A stretch of DNA of 64,000 nucleotides from SLHU01 sp009929975 (GTDB lineage Bacteria; Bacillota; Clostridia; Saccharofermentanales; UBA5734). Shown one piece after another: positions 8,697 through 16,635 of this stretch (positions are counted from its first letter, which is position 1; each line of letters begins with the position of its first letter). Under the pieces are notes generated by a model. The model did no database searches. It was not told where the DNA came from and saw only the letters and a program-made list of their open reading frames with translations. The translations under genes were made by a program, and so were the position numbers. The stretch spans positions 1,054,001 to 1,118,000 of the forward strand of contig JAXGZQ010000001.1 of NCBI GenBank assembly GCA_040776905.1, read 5' to 3'.

Positions 8697-9857
8697 ATGC
8701 GTAAACATCGATTCCGTATTCTCGCTCTCGTGCTCGCTCTGGGCATGTTGGTTCTGGCCGGTTGCGACGCAGCCGAGGCCAAAGATACGATTAAAATCGG
8801 CGGCATCGGGCCGCTGACCGGCGGCGCGGCCGTCTATGGCAATTCTGTCGCCAATGGCGCCAAGATCGCCCTGGAAGAAGTCAACGCGCTCGGCGGCCTG
8901 CAATTCGAACTGAATTTTCAGGATGATGAACATGATGCTGAAAAGTCAGTCAACGCGTACAATACGCTGAAAGACTGGGGCATGCAGGTACTGGTCGGAA
9001 CGGTCACCACGACTCCGGGTATCGCTGTCGCTGCCGAGTCCTACAAGGACCGCATCTTCACATTGACACCTTCCGCGTCCTCTCCATCCGTCATCGAAGG
9101 CAAAGACAATATTTTCCAGATGTGCTTCTCTGATCCGAACCAGGGAATCGCGTCCGCCCAGTATATCGCGGATAACGCGCTGGGCAGCAAGATCGCCATT
9201 ATCTATAATAATGCCGATGCCTACTCGACCGGCATCTATGAAAAATTCCTCAGTGAAGCCAATGCCAAGGGGATGGAAATCGTCAGCACCACCACCTTCA
9301 CTGACGATACCGCCAATGACTTCAATGTCCAGCTGACCGACGCGAAGAACGCCGGTGCCGATCTGATCTTCCTGCCGATCTACTATCAGCCGGCATCACT
9401 GATCATGACTCAGGCTGACGCCATGGGCTACACTCCGAAACTGTTCGGCGTTGATGGCATGGACGGTATTCTGACCATGGAAAACTTCAATACGGAACTG
9501 GCTGAGGGTGTCATGCTGCTGACCCCGTTCGCCGCGGACGCGACCGATGAGCGCACCGTCGCGTTTGTCAACAAGTACAAGGAAGAATATGACGAGATTC
9601 CCAACCAGTTCGCCGCCGACGGCTATGACTGTGTCTATGCGGTCTATGAAGCCTGCACCAAGGCAGGAATCACATCTGATATGGACGCTCAAGCCATCAA
9701 TGACAAGCTGATCGCCACATTCACCGCCAGCGATTTCAGCATCGACGGTCTGACCGGTGAAAACATGACCTGGGCCGCGACTGGTGAAGTCGCCAAAGCA
9801 CCGAAGGGCATGGTCATCGAAGATGGAGTCTATGTCGGCATGCAGGGTGGCAATTGA
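8697..9857 (+). CDS. livJ: branched-chain amino acid ABC transporter substrate-binding lipoprotein
   Basis: A 386-residue extracellular periplasmic-binding-protein type I receptor. The N-terminus is a lipoprotein signal with lipobox LVLAGC, so cysteine 22 or so is lipidated and the protein is membrane anchored. IKIGGIGPLTGGAAVYG and the ANGAKIALEEVNALGG segment are the standard LivJ/LivK opening; FAADGYDCVYAVYEA lies near the C-terminus. It is first in a five-gene operon with both permeases and both ATPases. Ligand specificity (Leu/Ile/Val versus other amides or amino acids) cannot be set from the sequence; the gene symbol denotes family only. Confidence 0.93.
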   Translation: MRKHRFRILALVLALGMLVLAGCDAAEAKDTIKIGGIGPLTGGAAVYGNSVANGAKIALEEVNALGGLQFELNFQDDEHDAEKSVNAYNTLKDWGMQVLVGTVTTTPGIAVAAESYKDRIFTLTPSASSPSVIEGKDNIFQMCFSDPNQGIASAQYIADNALGSKIAIIYNNADAYSTGIYEKFLSEANAKGMEIVSTTTFTDDTANDFNVQLTDAKNAGADLIFLPIYYQPASLIMTQADAMGYTPKLFGVDGMDGILTMENFNTELAEGVMLLTPFAADATDERTVAFVNKYKEEYDEIPNQFAADGYDCVYAVYEACTKAGITSDMDAQAINDKLIATFTASDFSIDGLTGENMTWAATGEVAKAPKGMVIEDGVYVGMQGGN

Positions 9858-9897
9858 GCTCAAAGCTCTCGCTCTCTTGACCATTGACTGATATTAT

Positions 9898-9929
9898 AAG
9901 AGGGCAGCCGTTTCACGCGGTGCCCTCTT
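9898..9929 (+). terminator. intercistronic hairpin between livJ and livH (likely attenuating terminator)
   Basis: AAGAGGGCA (9898-9906) pairs with TGCCCTCTT (9921-9929), extended by an inner CCG/CGG pairing, and is followed by ATTTTC. It lies between the binding-protein gene and the permease gene, where partial termination or 3' end protection would make far more binding protein than permease. Confidence 0.75.
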
Positions 9930-9973
9930 ATTTTCATTTGACAGTCACGACAGCTTCATCATTGAGGTATCAT

Positions 9974-10855
9974 ATGACATTTCTTTCTTATCTGATCAGC
10001 GGCTTAAGCCTGGGCAGCATCTACGCGATCATCGCACTGGGTTATACCATGGTATACGGGATCGCCAAAATGCTCAATTTCGCGCATGGCGATGTCATCA
10101 TGGTGGGCGGTTATATGTCCTTTGTCGCGACCGCGCATCTCGGTTGGCCGCCTCTGGCATCAATCCTGCTGGCCGTGGTGGTCTGCACCCTGCTTGGTGT
10201 CACGATCGAGCAGCTGGCCTACAAACCTCTGCGGGCCGCCCCCTCACTGGCGGTCCTGATCACGGCGATCGGGGTCAGCTACTTTCTGCAGAACGCGGCG
10301 CAGCTGATCTGGTCATCCAATCCCAAGAGCTTCACCTCCGTTGTCCAGCTGCCTTCGCTGAAACTGTTTGACGGCCAGCTGACGATCTCCAGTGTCGCCA
10401 TCGTCACCATTGCCGCCTGCATCCTCATTATTATCACCCTGACCTTCATCATCAGCAAAACCAAGATCGGTAAGGCGATGCGGGCGGTGTCAGAAGACAA
10501 AGAAGCCGCCCAGCTGATGGGGATCAATGTGAATCAGACCATTTCGGTCACCTTCGCCATCGGCAGCGCGCTGGCCGCGATCGCCGGTGTCCTGCTCAGC
10601 TCAGCCTATCCCCTCCTGATGCCGACATCCGGCGCGATGCCCGGTATCAAGGCATTTACAGCCGCTGTTTTCGGCGGCATCGGTTCCATACCAGGAGCGT
10701 TCTGGGGCGGACTGCTGCTCGGCCTGATTGAAATTTTCGGCAAGGCTTATATATCCACCCAATTGTCCGACGCGATCGTATTCTCAATGCTCATTCTTGT
10801 TCTTCTGGTCAAGCCGACCGGACTGATGGGCAAGAAAATTCACGAGAAAGTGTAG
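9974..10855 (+). CDS. livH: branched-chain amino acid ABC transporter permease LivH
   Basis: A 293-residue inner-membrane permease. The protein begins MTFLSYLISGLSLGSIYAII and contains GYTMVYGIAKMLNFAHGD, the diagnostic LivH block, then MRAVSEDKEAAQLMGIN, the coupling segment touching the ATPases, and GGIGSIPGAFWGG near the end. A longer reading frame opens at 9884, but the ATG at 9974 has a good GAGGT ribosome site and matches the family N-terminus, whereas the longer frame would run through the terminator hairpin. The stop abuts the livM start region. Confidence 0.93.
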   Translation: MTFLSYLISGLSLGSIYAIIALGYTMVYGIAKMLNFAHGDVIMVGGYMSFVATAHLGWPPLASILLAVVVCTLLGVTIEQLAYKPLRAAPSLAVLITAIGVSYFLQNAAQLIWSSNPKSFTSVVQLPSLKLFDGQLTISSVAIVTIAACILIIITLTFIISKTKIGKAMRAVSEDKEAAQLMGINVNQTISVTFAIGSALAAIAGVLLSSAYPLLMPTSGAMPGIKAFTAAVFGGIGSIPGAFWGGLLLGLIEIFGKAYISTQLSDAIVFSMLILVLLVKPTGLMGKKIHEKV

Positions 10856-10864
10856 GTGACGCGT

Positions 10865-11950
10865 ATGAATCTGAAAAAATTCGGTACAAAAACAACCCGC
10901 AGCCACGCGATCACCTACGGACTCGTCGTTCTCGCTTTCATTTTCGTTCAGATCCTCGACGGTACAGGAACATTGACCAGTTCGCTGCGTGGCCAGCTGG
11001 TCCCGATCTGCGCCTATGTCGTGATGGCGATTTCTCTCAATCTGACCGTCGGCATTCTCGGCGAGCTCAGTCTCGGCCACGCCGGCTTCATGAGCCTCGG
11101 CGCGTTCAGCGGGGTCATTATCTCCATCGCGCTGCAGGAACGAGTCGCTTCGGAACCGCTCCGCCTGCTGGCCGCGCTTCTGATCGGCGCTGTGATCGCC
11201 GGCATCTTCGGTTTTGTTGTCGGTGTTCCGGCCCTGCGTCTGCGCGGCGACTATCTGGCGATTGTCACCCTGGCATTCGGTGAGATCATCAAGAATGTCA
11301 TCAACACACTGCATGTCGGCATCGGCCCAAACGGACTTCGCGTCAGCATGACCGACCAGGCCGCACTGAATCTCGGCGAGGAAGGTACGGTCATCATCCA
11401 AGGCCCGATGGGCGCTGTCGGAATCAGCAAACTGGCGACTTTCACAGCCGGATTCATCCTCATCCTGGTCACGCTGTTTATAGTTCTCAACCTGATTTAC
11501 AGCCGCAGCGGGAGAGCGATCATGGCCGTCCGTGATAACCGGATCGCCGCCGAATCCGTCGGCATCAGCATTACGCGCTACAAGCTGACCGCGTTCATTA
11601 TCTCCGCCGCGCTGGCCGGGGCGGCCGGTGCGCTGTATGCCTTGAACTACTCGACGGTCGTTGCCCGCAAATTTGACTTCAATACATCGATTCTTGTTCT
11701 GGTGTTTGTCGTTCTGGGCGGTATCGGCAATATCCGCGGTTCGATCATCGCGGCCATCGTCCTGACCATCCTGCCCGAACTGCTGCGCGCCTTCAACGAC
11801 TATCGCATGCTGATCTATGCGGTGATCCTGATTCTTGTCATGCTAACATCGAATAATGACCAGCTCAGGCATCTGCTTGGAAGGATCACCGGTGTTGTCC
11901 GACGCGGCAGCAAAAAACGACCAAACGGAGAGGGGGCAACTCATGTCTAG
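10865..11950 (+). CDS. livM: branched-chain amino acid ABC transporter permease LivM
   Basis: A 361-residue polytopic permease, partner of LivH. Family blocks: LTVGILGELSLGHAGFMSLGAF in the first half (split here by composition into GELSLGHAGF), the coupling segment MAVRDNRIAAESVGI, and VLGGIGNIRGSIIAA near the C-terminus. A GTG three codons upstream (10856) is in frame, but GGTGA next to the livH stop is well placed as ribosome site for the ATG at 10865. The last eight bases overlap the livG start. The C-terminus has a basic tail RRGSKKR. Confidence 0.92.
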   Translation: MNLKKFGTKTTRSHAITYGLVVLAFIFVQILDGTGTLTSSLRGQLVPICAYVVMAISLNLTVGILGELSLGHAGFMSLGAFSGVIISIALQERVASEPLRLLAALLIGAVIAGIFGFVVGVPALRLRGDYLAIVTLAFGEIIKNVINTLHVGIGPNGLRVSMTDQAALNLGEEGTVIIQGPMGAVGISKLATFTAGFILILVTLFIVLNLIYSRSGRAIMAVRDNRIAAESVGISITRYKLTAFIISAALAGAAGALYALNYSTVVARKFDFNTSILVLVFVVLGGIGNIRGSIIAAIVLTILPELLRAFNDYRMLIYAVILILVMLTSNNDQLRHLLGRITGVVRRGSKKRPNGEGATHV

Positions 11951-12782
11951 TACCAGCAAAATGGTCCCTGTTCCCAGCCAGGCGATCATCCCGGAACGGG
12001 ATCTGGCGTCCACACCGATACTCGAAGTCAGTCATCTGGGAATTAATTTCGGCGGCCTCAATGCGGTTGAGAATTTCAGCATCATCGTCGGCCGGACGGA
12101 GATTGCCGGCCTGATCGGCCCTAACGGTGCCGGCAAGACGACGGTCTTCAACCTCCTGACCAAGGTATACCAGCCGACACGCGGCGCGATTCTGCTCGAC
12201 GGCAACGACACAGCCGGTATGAATACCATTCAGATCAATCAGGCCGGAATCGCCAGGACCTTCCAGAATATTCGCCTGTTTCAATCCCTCAGCGTTGAGG
12301 ATAATGTAAAAATCGGCCTGCATAATCAAGTCAGATATAATACGCTGACCGGCATCCTGCGTCTGCCCGGCTACTGGAAAGCGGAACGACAGGCTCATGA
12401 GCAGGCCATGGAGCTGCTTTCAATTTTCGATATGCAGCATATGGCCCGGTACAAAGCCGGCTCCCTGCCCTATGGCGCACAGCGGCGGCTGGAAATTGTC
12501 AGAGCGCTGGCCACCCGGCCTTCACTGCTGCTGCTGGACGAACCGGCGGCCGGAATGAATCCTTCCGAAACGGAAGCGCTGATGACCAATATTATCAAGA
12601 TCCGTGACACGTTCCAGATCGCCATCATGCTGATTGAACATGATATGCGGCTGGTCATGGGCATCTGCGAGGGCATCGCGGTCCTCAATTACGGCAAGAT
12701 TATCGCCAAAGGAACACCTGAGGAAATCCAGGCCAATCCGGCCGTCATCGAGGCCTATCTGGGTCAGAAAAAGGAAGCGTGA
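11943..12782 (+). CDS. livG: branched-chain amino acid ABC transporter ATPase LivG
   Basis: A 279-residue ABC ATPase. It has Walker A GPNGAGKTT, Q-loop region ARTFQNIRLF, a degenerate signature LPYGAQRRLEI in place of LSGGQ (normal for LivG), Walker B LLLLDEPAAGMN and switch His in IEHDM. About 25 residues precede the usual LivG start, a modest N-terminal extension. The start ATG at 11943 follows a GAGAGGGGGC ribosome site and overlaps the livM stop. It powers the LivH/LivM channel together with LivF. Confidence 0.93.
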   Translation: MSSTSKMVPVPSQAIIPERDLASTPILEVSHLGINFGGLNAVENFSIIVGRTEIAGLIGPNGAGKTTVFNLLTKVYQPTRGAILLDGNDTAGMNTIQINQAGIARTFQNIRLFQSLSVEDNVKIGLHNQVRYNTLTGILRLPGYWKAERQAHEQAMELLSIFDMQHMARYKAGSLPYGAQRRLEIVRALATRPSLLLLDEPAAGMNPSETEALMTNIIKIRDTFQIAIMLIEHDMRLVMGICEGIAVLNYGKIIAKGTPEEIQANPAVIEAYLGQKKEA

Positions 12783-12785
12783 ATC

Positions 12786-13490
12786 ATGCTGAGTGTCAAT
12801 GATATCCATGTCTACTATGGCAGCATCCATGCCATCAAAGGCGTCTCTTTTTCCATCAACCGGGGAGAGATCGTCACCTTGATCGGCGCTAATGGGGCCG
12901 GCAAATCAACGATATTGAAAACTGTCTCCGGCATTCTCAAACCAAAAACAGGATCCATTTCGTTTCAGGACGGGAGTCTGCTTGGCGTGCCGCCACATAA
13001 GATCGTTGCCGGCGGGCTGGCCCAGTGTCCGGAAGGCCGACGTATTTTCCAGCAGCTGACCGTCGCTGACAATCTGGAAATGGGGGCCTATACGCGGCCT
13101 GGAAATGAACTGGCTGACAGCCTGGCCGATGTCTACGACCGCTTTCCGCGGCTCAAGGAACGACGCGGCCAGATGGCCGGCACCCTGTCCGGCGGTGAAC
13201 AGCAGATGCTGGCGATGGGGCGGGCACTGATGTCACGTCCCACGCTCTTCATGCTCGATGAACCTTCCATGGGCCTGGCACCGCTGCTCGTTCAGCAGAT
13301 CTTCGAAATCATCAAGGAACTCAATGACAGCGGCACAACGATTCTGCTGGTCGAACAGAACGCGCAGATGGCGCTGTCGATCGCTCATCGCGGTTATGTC
13401 CTGGAAACCGGCCGTATCGTCATGAACGCGTCGGCTCATGAACTGCTGCACGACGATATGGTGCGCATGGCCTATCTCGGCGGGATCTGA
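12786..13490 (+). CDS. livF: branched-chain amino acid ABC transporter ATPase LivF
   Basis: A 234-residue ABC ATPase, last gene of the importer operon. Walker A GANGAGKST, signature LSGGEQQMLAMGRAL, Walker B LFMLDEPSMGLAP and the LivF-typical PEGRRIF and LVEQNAQMAL blocks are all present. It begins three bases after the livG stop with a GGAAGCG ribosome site. It ends six bases before the stop codon of the convergent azlD gene, with no obvious separate terminator, so the two transcripts probably overlap. Confidence 0.93.
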   Translation: MLSVNDIHVYYGSIHAIKGVSFSINRGEIVTLIGANGAGKSTILKTVSGILKPKTGSISFQDGSLLGVPPHKIVAGGLAQCPEGRRIFQQLTVADNLEMGAYTRPGNELADSLADVYDRFPRLKERRGQMAGTLSGGEQQMLAMGRALMSRPTLFMLDEPSMGLAPLLVQQIFEIIKELNDSGTTILLVEQNAQMALSIAHRGYVLETGRIVMNASAHELLHDDMVRMAYLGGI

Positions 13491-13496
13491 CCTGCG

Positions 13497-13820
13497 TCAG
13501 ACGAGTGCGGTCAGCAGCATGTAGACCGCCGTCCCAAGGCCGATCGAGAGCAGATTATTGCGTTTCCAGATATGCAGTCCGATCACGAGGCCGACACAGA
13601 CAAGCTGGTTGAGGCTGCCATGCAGATCATGAATTCCGATGCTTTTAAGGCAAAAGACGACCAGAACCGCGATGACAGCCGGCGGCAGCAGTTTGTTCAG
13701 ATCGGTCAGCAGGATTGACGGTCGATCCTGTCGACGAAACAGCCAGAACGGCAGGACACGCGTCAGGAATGTCAATCCGGTGATCACGCCGATCACCAGC
13801 AGGGTCTCCCATCCGTTCAT
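13497..13820 (-). CDS. azlD: branched-chain amino acid transport protein AzlD
   Basis: A 107-residue membrane protein with three to four helices, the small subunit of the AzlCD exporter for branched-chain amino acids and analogues. Typical blocks are the N-terminal VITGLTFLTRVLPFW and KLLPPAVIAVLVV. It overlaps the end of azlC by four bases (ATGA), as in most azlCD operons. It converges on livF at six bases. Confidence 0.9.
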   Translation of the reverse strand: MNGWETLLVIGVITGLTFLTRVLPFWLFRRQDRPSILLTDLNKLLPPAVIAVLVVFCLKSIGIHDLHGSLNQLVCVGLVIGLHIWKRNNLLSIGLGTAVYMLLTALV

Positions 13821-14608
13821 ACGCCATCACCTTCGATTTTGTGTTCCGGCTGGCGTGAGAGAACCGGACGCAGAAGCATCAGGAGCGCGGCCGCCAGGAT
13901 CAGGGCCGGCAGGACAAAACGGTCCGCACCGAAGATCAGCCGGGTACTGATACCGCTCAACAGACCGATCAGGATGGACCATCGCCCCGGCAGACGAGCT
14001 GACATCCACTGCTCAACCAGAAGAACCGTAAACAAAGCGGTCATGGCAAAATCAATCCCCGTGAAATCGAATCGGGCCAATTCACCGAACGCCGCGCCCA
14101 GTGTCGCTCCGGTGACCCAGTACACCTGATTGAACAGCGCCATACGGAAAAATACTTTTTGCCGATCAAGCGGGTCAGGGATCTGAACAGAACAGAGCAA
14201 GGCATACGTTTCATCGGTCAGTGAAAAAATCATGTAGATATAACGGCGGCCCATCGCCCTGAACGTTTGAATAAAAGGCAGGCCGTAAAAAATATGGCGG
14301 CTGTTGATCGAAAGCGTCATCAGGGCGATCGTCGGCAGACTGAGCCCGGCCGTCAGGATGCCGACCAGGACAAACTGCATTGAGCCGGCGTAGATCAGCG
14401 CGCTGCTCAGAAACGCCCAGCCGGCATGATAACCGGCATGCTGCAGCATCAGGCCGAAAGCCATACCAAGAAAACCGTAGCCGGCCATGACCGGTAAAGT
14501 CTGCCGCACGGCAAATGTTGTTTCAGGTTGAAGCCGCAGGATCAAACACCTCTCATCTCCATGATTCAATACTGGTATTTTACCTGATTCAGCCGTTCTG
14601 TCATTCAT
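13817..14608 (-). CDS. azlC: branched-chain amino acid permease AzlC
   Basis: A 263-residue polytopic membrane protein of the AzlC family, the large subunit of an amino acid exporter. It contains GYGFLGMAFGLML, SALIYAGSMQFVLVG and SLTDETYAL, family hallmarks. An N-terminal hydrophilic stretch of about 30 residues precedes the first helix; an alternative start inside it is possible. It is transcribed divergently from the heliorhodopsin gene, with about 150 bases between the starts. Confidence 0.9.
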   Translation of the reverse strand: MNDRTAESGKIPVLNHGDERCLILRLQPETTFAVRQTLPVMAGYGFLGMAFGLMLQHAGYHAGWAFLSSALIYAGSMQFVLVGILTAGLSLPTIALMTLSINSRHIFYGLPFIQTFRAMGRRYIYMIFSLTDETYALLCSVQIPDPLDRQKVFFRMALFNQVYWVTGATLGAAFGELARFDFTGIDFAMTALFTVLLVEQWMSARLPGRWSILIGLLSGISTRLIFGADRFVLPALILAAALLMLLRPVLSRQPEHKIEGDGV

Positions 14609-14688
14609 CTCATTTGACCGCAGGCAGGGTCGTTCGATTTCATTCCGAATGCAGAACGCATCTTATGCTATCGCCCGCACGATATAAT

Positions 14689-14697
14689 TGTTATAAT
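14689..14697 (+). promoter_or_regulatory. extended -10 promoter of the heliorhodopsin gene
   Basis: TG-T-TATAAT at 14689-14697 is an extended -10 element; another TATAAT sits at 14683-14688. No good -35 is seen at the expected distance, which extended -10 promoters tolerate. It predicts a leader of roughly 55 bases before the heliorhodopsin ATG, including the ribosome site GGAGG at 14749-14753. Confidence 0.6.
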
Positions 14698-14759
14698 CCA
14701 ACCAACAGATGAACACCGGCCATCATTTTCCGTCACAAAACGCGAAACGGAGGAATCCC

Positions 14760-15545
14760 ATGGCACAAGCAACCTTTACCCGTCTGAGACGATTCAATCG
14801 GATCATGGGCGCGCTGCACCTTGTTCAGGGCATCGCCATGCTGTTTCTGGCCACGACGGTGATCCAGAACATCGCTGAGTTCAAACCGCAGATCAACCAG
14901 TTCTACATTGCCTTCAATCCGCAGACCCAGTCACTGGAAGTCGCTTCACGCCAGTTGTTTGAACTGCCCTTCGGTGTTTTCGTCGCGATTTTCCTGCTGA
15001 TTTCCGCTCTGGCTCATGCTCTGATCTCCCTGCCAAACAAGCTCAACGCGATCTATAACCGGGATCTGGCAAAGGGCATTAACAAATTCCGCTGGTTTGA
15101 GTACGCACTCAGTTCCTCAGTAATGATTGTGCTGATCGCGACGCTGTTCGGCATCTATGACATCGTCTCCCTCGTCCTGATCTTCCTTGTCAATGCCGCC
15201 ATGAACCTGTTCGGGCTGGATATGGAACTGATCAATTCAGGAAAATCCAAAGTCAACTGGGGCCCCTTTATCTGGGGATCAATCGCCGGCATCGCGCCCT
15301 GGATCGCGATTTTTGTCTACATGTTCGGTACCGGTGAATTCGATCGGGTTCCCTGGTTTGTCTGGGCGATTGTCGGCACCTATTTCGTCGCGTTCAACAC
15401 ATTTCCCATCAACATGGTGCTGCAGTACAAAAAAATCGGCAAATGGCGTGACTATTTGTACGGTGAACGAACCTATATCGTGCTGAGTCTGGTCGCCAAG
15501 TCGATTCTCGCCTGGCTCGTTCTCTTTGGCGCGATGCAGCCCTGA
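14760..15545 (+). CDS. heliorhodopsin
   Basis: A 261-residue seven-helix membrane protein that I assign to the heliorhodopsin family of retinal-binding photoreceptors. The putative retinal Schiff-base lysine is K247 in SLVAKSILAW of helix 7, and the counterion glutamate is E114 in RWFEYALSSSVMI of helix 3; their spacing (133) matches that in the reference heliorhodopsin 48C12 (E107/K241). Other matches are LHLVQG in helix 1 (H20 and Q23, like H23/Q26), a helix-2 histidine (H86 in LAHALISLP) and NAAMNLFG in helix 4. Type-1 ion pumps have an Asp in helix 3 instead. The ATG at 14760 has GGAGG six bases upstream; an in-frame upstream start is less likely. Heliorhodopsins are known mainly from monoderms, and their function is generally thought to be sensory or regulatory. 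Confidence 0.9.
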   Translation: MAQATFTRLRRFNRIMGALHLVQGIAMLFLATTVIQNIAEFKPQINQFYIAFNPQTQSLEVASRQLFELPFGVFVAIFLLISALAHALISLPNKLNAIYNRDLAKGINKFRWFEYALSSSVMIVLIATLFGIYDIVSLVLIFLVNAAMNLFGLDMELINSGKSKVNWGPFIWGSIAGIAPWIAIFVYMFGTGEFDRVPWFVWAIVGTYFVAFNTFPINMVLQYKKIGKWRDYLYGERTYIVLSLVAKSILAWLVLFGAMQP

Positions 15546-15570
15546 TCAGCCGAAGTGAGGACAGTCTGTC

Positions 15571-16524
15571 ATGCGCAATCCGGCATTCTTCAAAGGAACC
15601 CATCAGCATCACCGCTATTTTGAGGGGTGGTACTTCAAATGCATCAGCCAGGACCGTCGGCACGCGATCGCGCTGATACCGGGCATGGCGGTTAGTCCTC
15701 AAGGTGAAAAGCATGCCTTCATCCAGGTGATCAACGCGGTATCCGGGAAAACCTGGTATTTCCAGTTTCCCTACAGCGGTTTCGCGTCTCCGACCGACCG
15801 GTTCGCGGTTGAGATCGGCGGCAACCGGTTCGCCTCCGAAGGGCTCACCGTCGAGATCGATCAAGCGGATCAGGGCCAAATCAGCGGTCAACTGCAATTC
15901 AGTGATATCCATCCCTATCCGGTCAGCCGCTGGCATCCGGGCATCATGGGACCGTTTTCTTTCATCCCCCGGATGGAATGCAATCACGCGATCATCCATC
16001 TGTCACACCGGATCAGCGGCCAGCTGGTACTGGATGGCGAGGTGCTTGATTTCGATCACGGGGCCGGCTATATCGAGAAGGATTACGGCCGCTCGTTTCC
16101 GGAAACCTATGTCTGGATCCAGGCCAGTCACTTTGACCAGAGCGAGGCCTGTCTCGTTTTTTCCAGAGCCCGAATTCCGATGCTCGGAACCGAATTTCCC
16201 GGATTTTTCGCTTATCTGACTGATTTTGCCGGGATCAGGGCCCGCTTCGCGACGTATAACCGGTCGAAACTGATTGACTGGCAGGTGGATCCAGAACACG
16301 GGCGTTGTAACGGTACGCTGAAAGGACCGGCCGGCACCCTGGTGTTTGAGGCGCAGATGTCCGGTGGCGGCCGGCTGCGCGCGCCGGTCAACGGGCTGAT
16401 GGACCGGGAAATTATTGAGAGCATCAGCGCGACGGTTACCGTCCGGCTGACGGATCGTAAGGGGCAGGTTATTTACCAGGGAACCAGCAGCGAAGCCGGC
16501 ATGGAAATCAGTCTGTCGCCATAA
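15571..16524 (+). CDS. tocopherol-cyclase-like protein (lipocalin-type fold family)
   Basis: A 317-residue protein of the tocopherol cyclase-like family, related in fold to CrtC/AttH lipocalin-type proteins. Family blocks: HRYFEGWYFK at residues 14-23, ALIPG, HPGIMGPFSF and PRMECNHAI around 121-145, and GAGYIEKDYGRSFPETYVWIQ around 163-183. No signal peptide or transmembrane segment is seen. It starts 25 bases after the heliorhodopsin stop with a GTGAGGA ribosome site and is followed by a strong terminator, so the pair forms a two-gene operon. In plants the family cyclises tocopherol precursors; anaerobic bacteria make no tocopherol, so the substrate here is unknown. A lipid, prenoid or retinoid ligand is an inference from fold family and neighbour. 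Confidence 0.8.
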   Translation: MRNPAFFKGTHQHHRYFEGWYFKCISQDRRHAIALIPGMAVSPQGEKHAFIQVINAVSGKTWYFQFPYSGFASPTDRFAVEIGGNRFASEGLTVEIDQADQGQISGQLQFSDIHPYPVSRWHPGIMGPFSFIPRMECNHAIIHLSHRISGQLVLDGEVLDFDHGAGYIEKDYGRSFPETYVWIQASHFDQSEACLVFSRARIPMLGTEFPGFFAYLTDFAGIRARFATYNRSKLIDWQVDPEHGRCNGTLKGPAGTLVFEAQMSGGGRLRAPVNGLMDREIIESISATVTVRLTDRKGQVIYQGTSSEAGMEISLSP

Positions 16525-16562
16525 AGGCTGATCAATCGGCAAAGGATTCAACCATCATGAAA

Positions 16563-16602
16563 AAGGGCCCGGTACCGGAACATTGTTCCGGTACCGGGCC
16601 TT
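16563..16602. terminator. strong bidirectional hairpin terminator
   Basis: An 18-pair stem with one bulged G and an ATT loop: AAGG(g)CCCGGTACCGGAAC against its complement, flanked by A and T residues. It separates the heliorhodopsin operon from the convergent surface-protein gene at 16636 and probably serves both. Confidence 0.9.
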
Positions 16603-16635
16603 ATCATCGTTTGACATCAGCTGAACTCATCCTGG

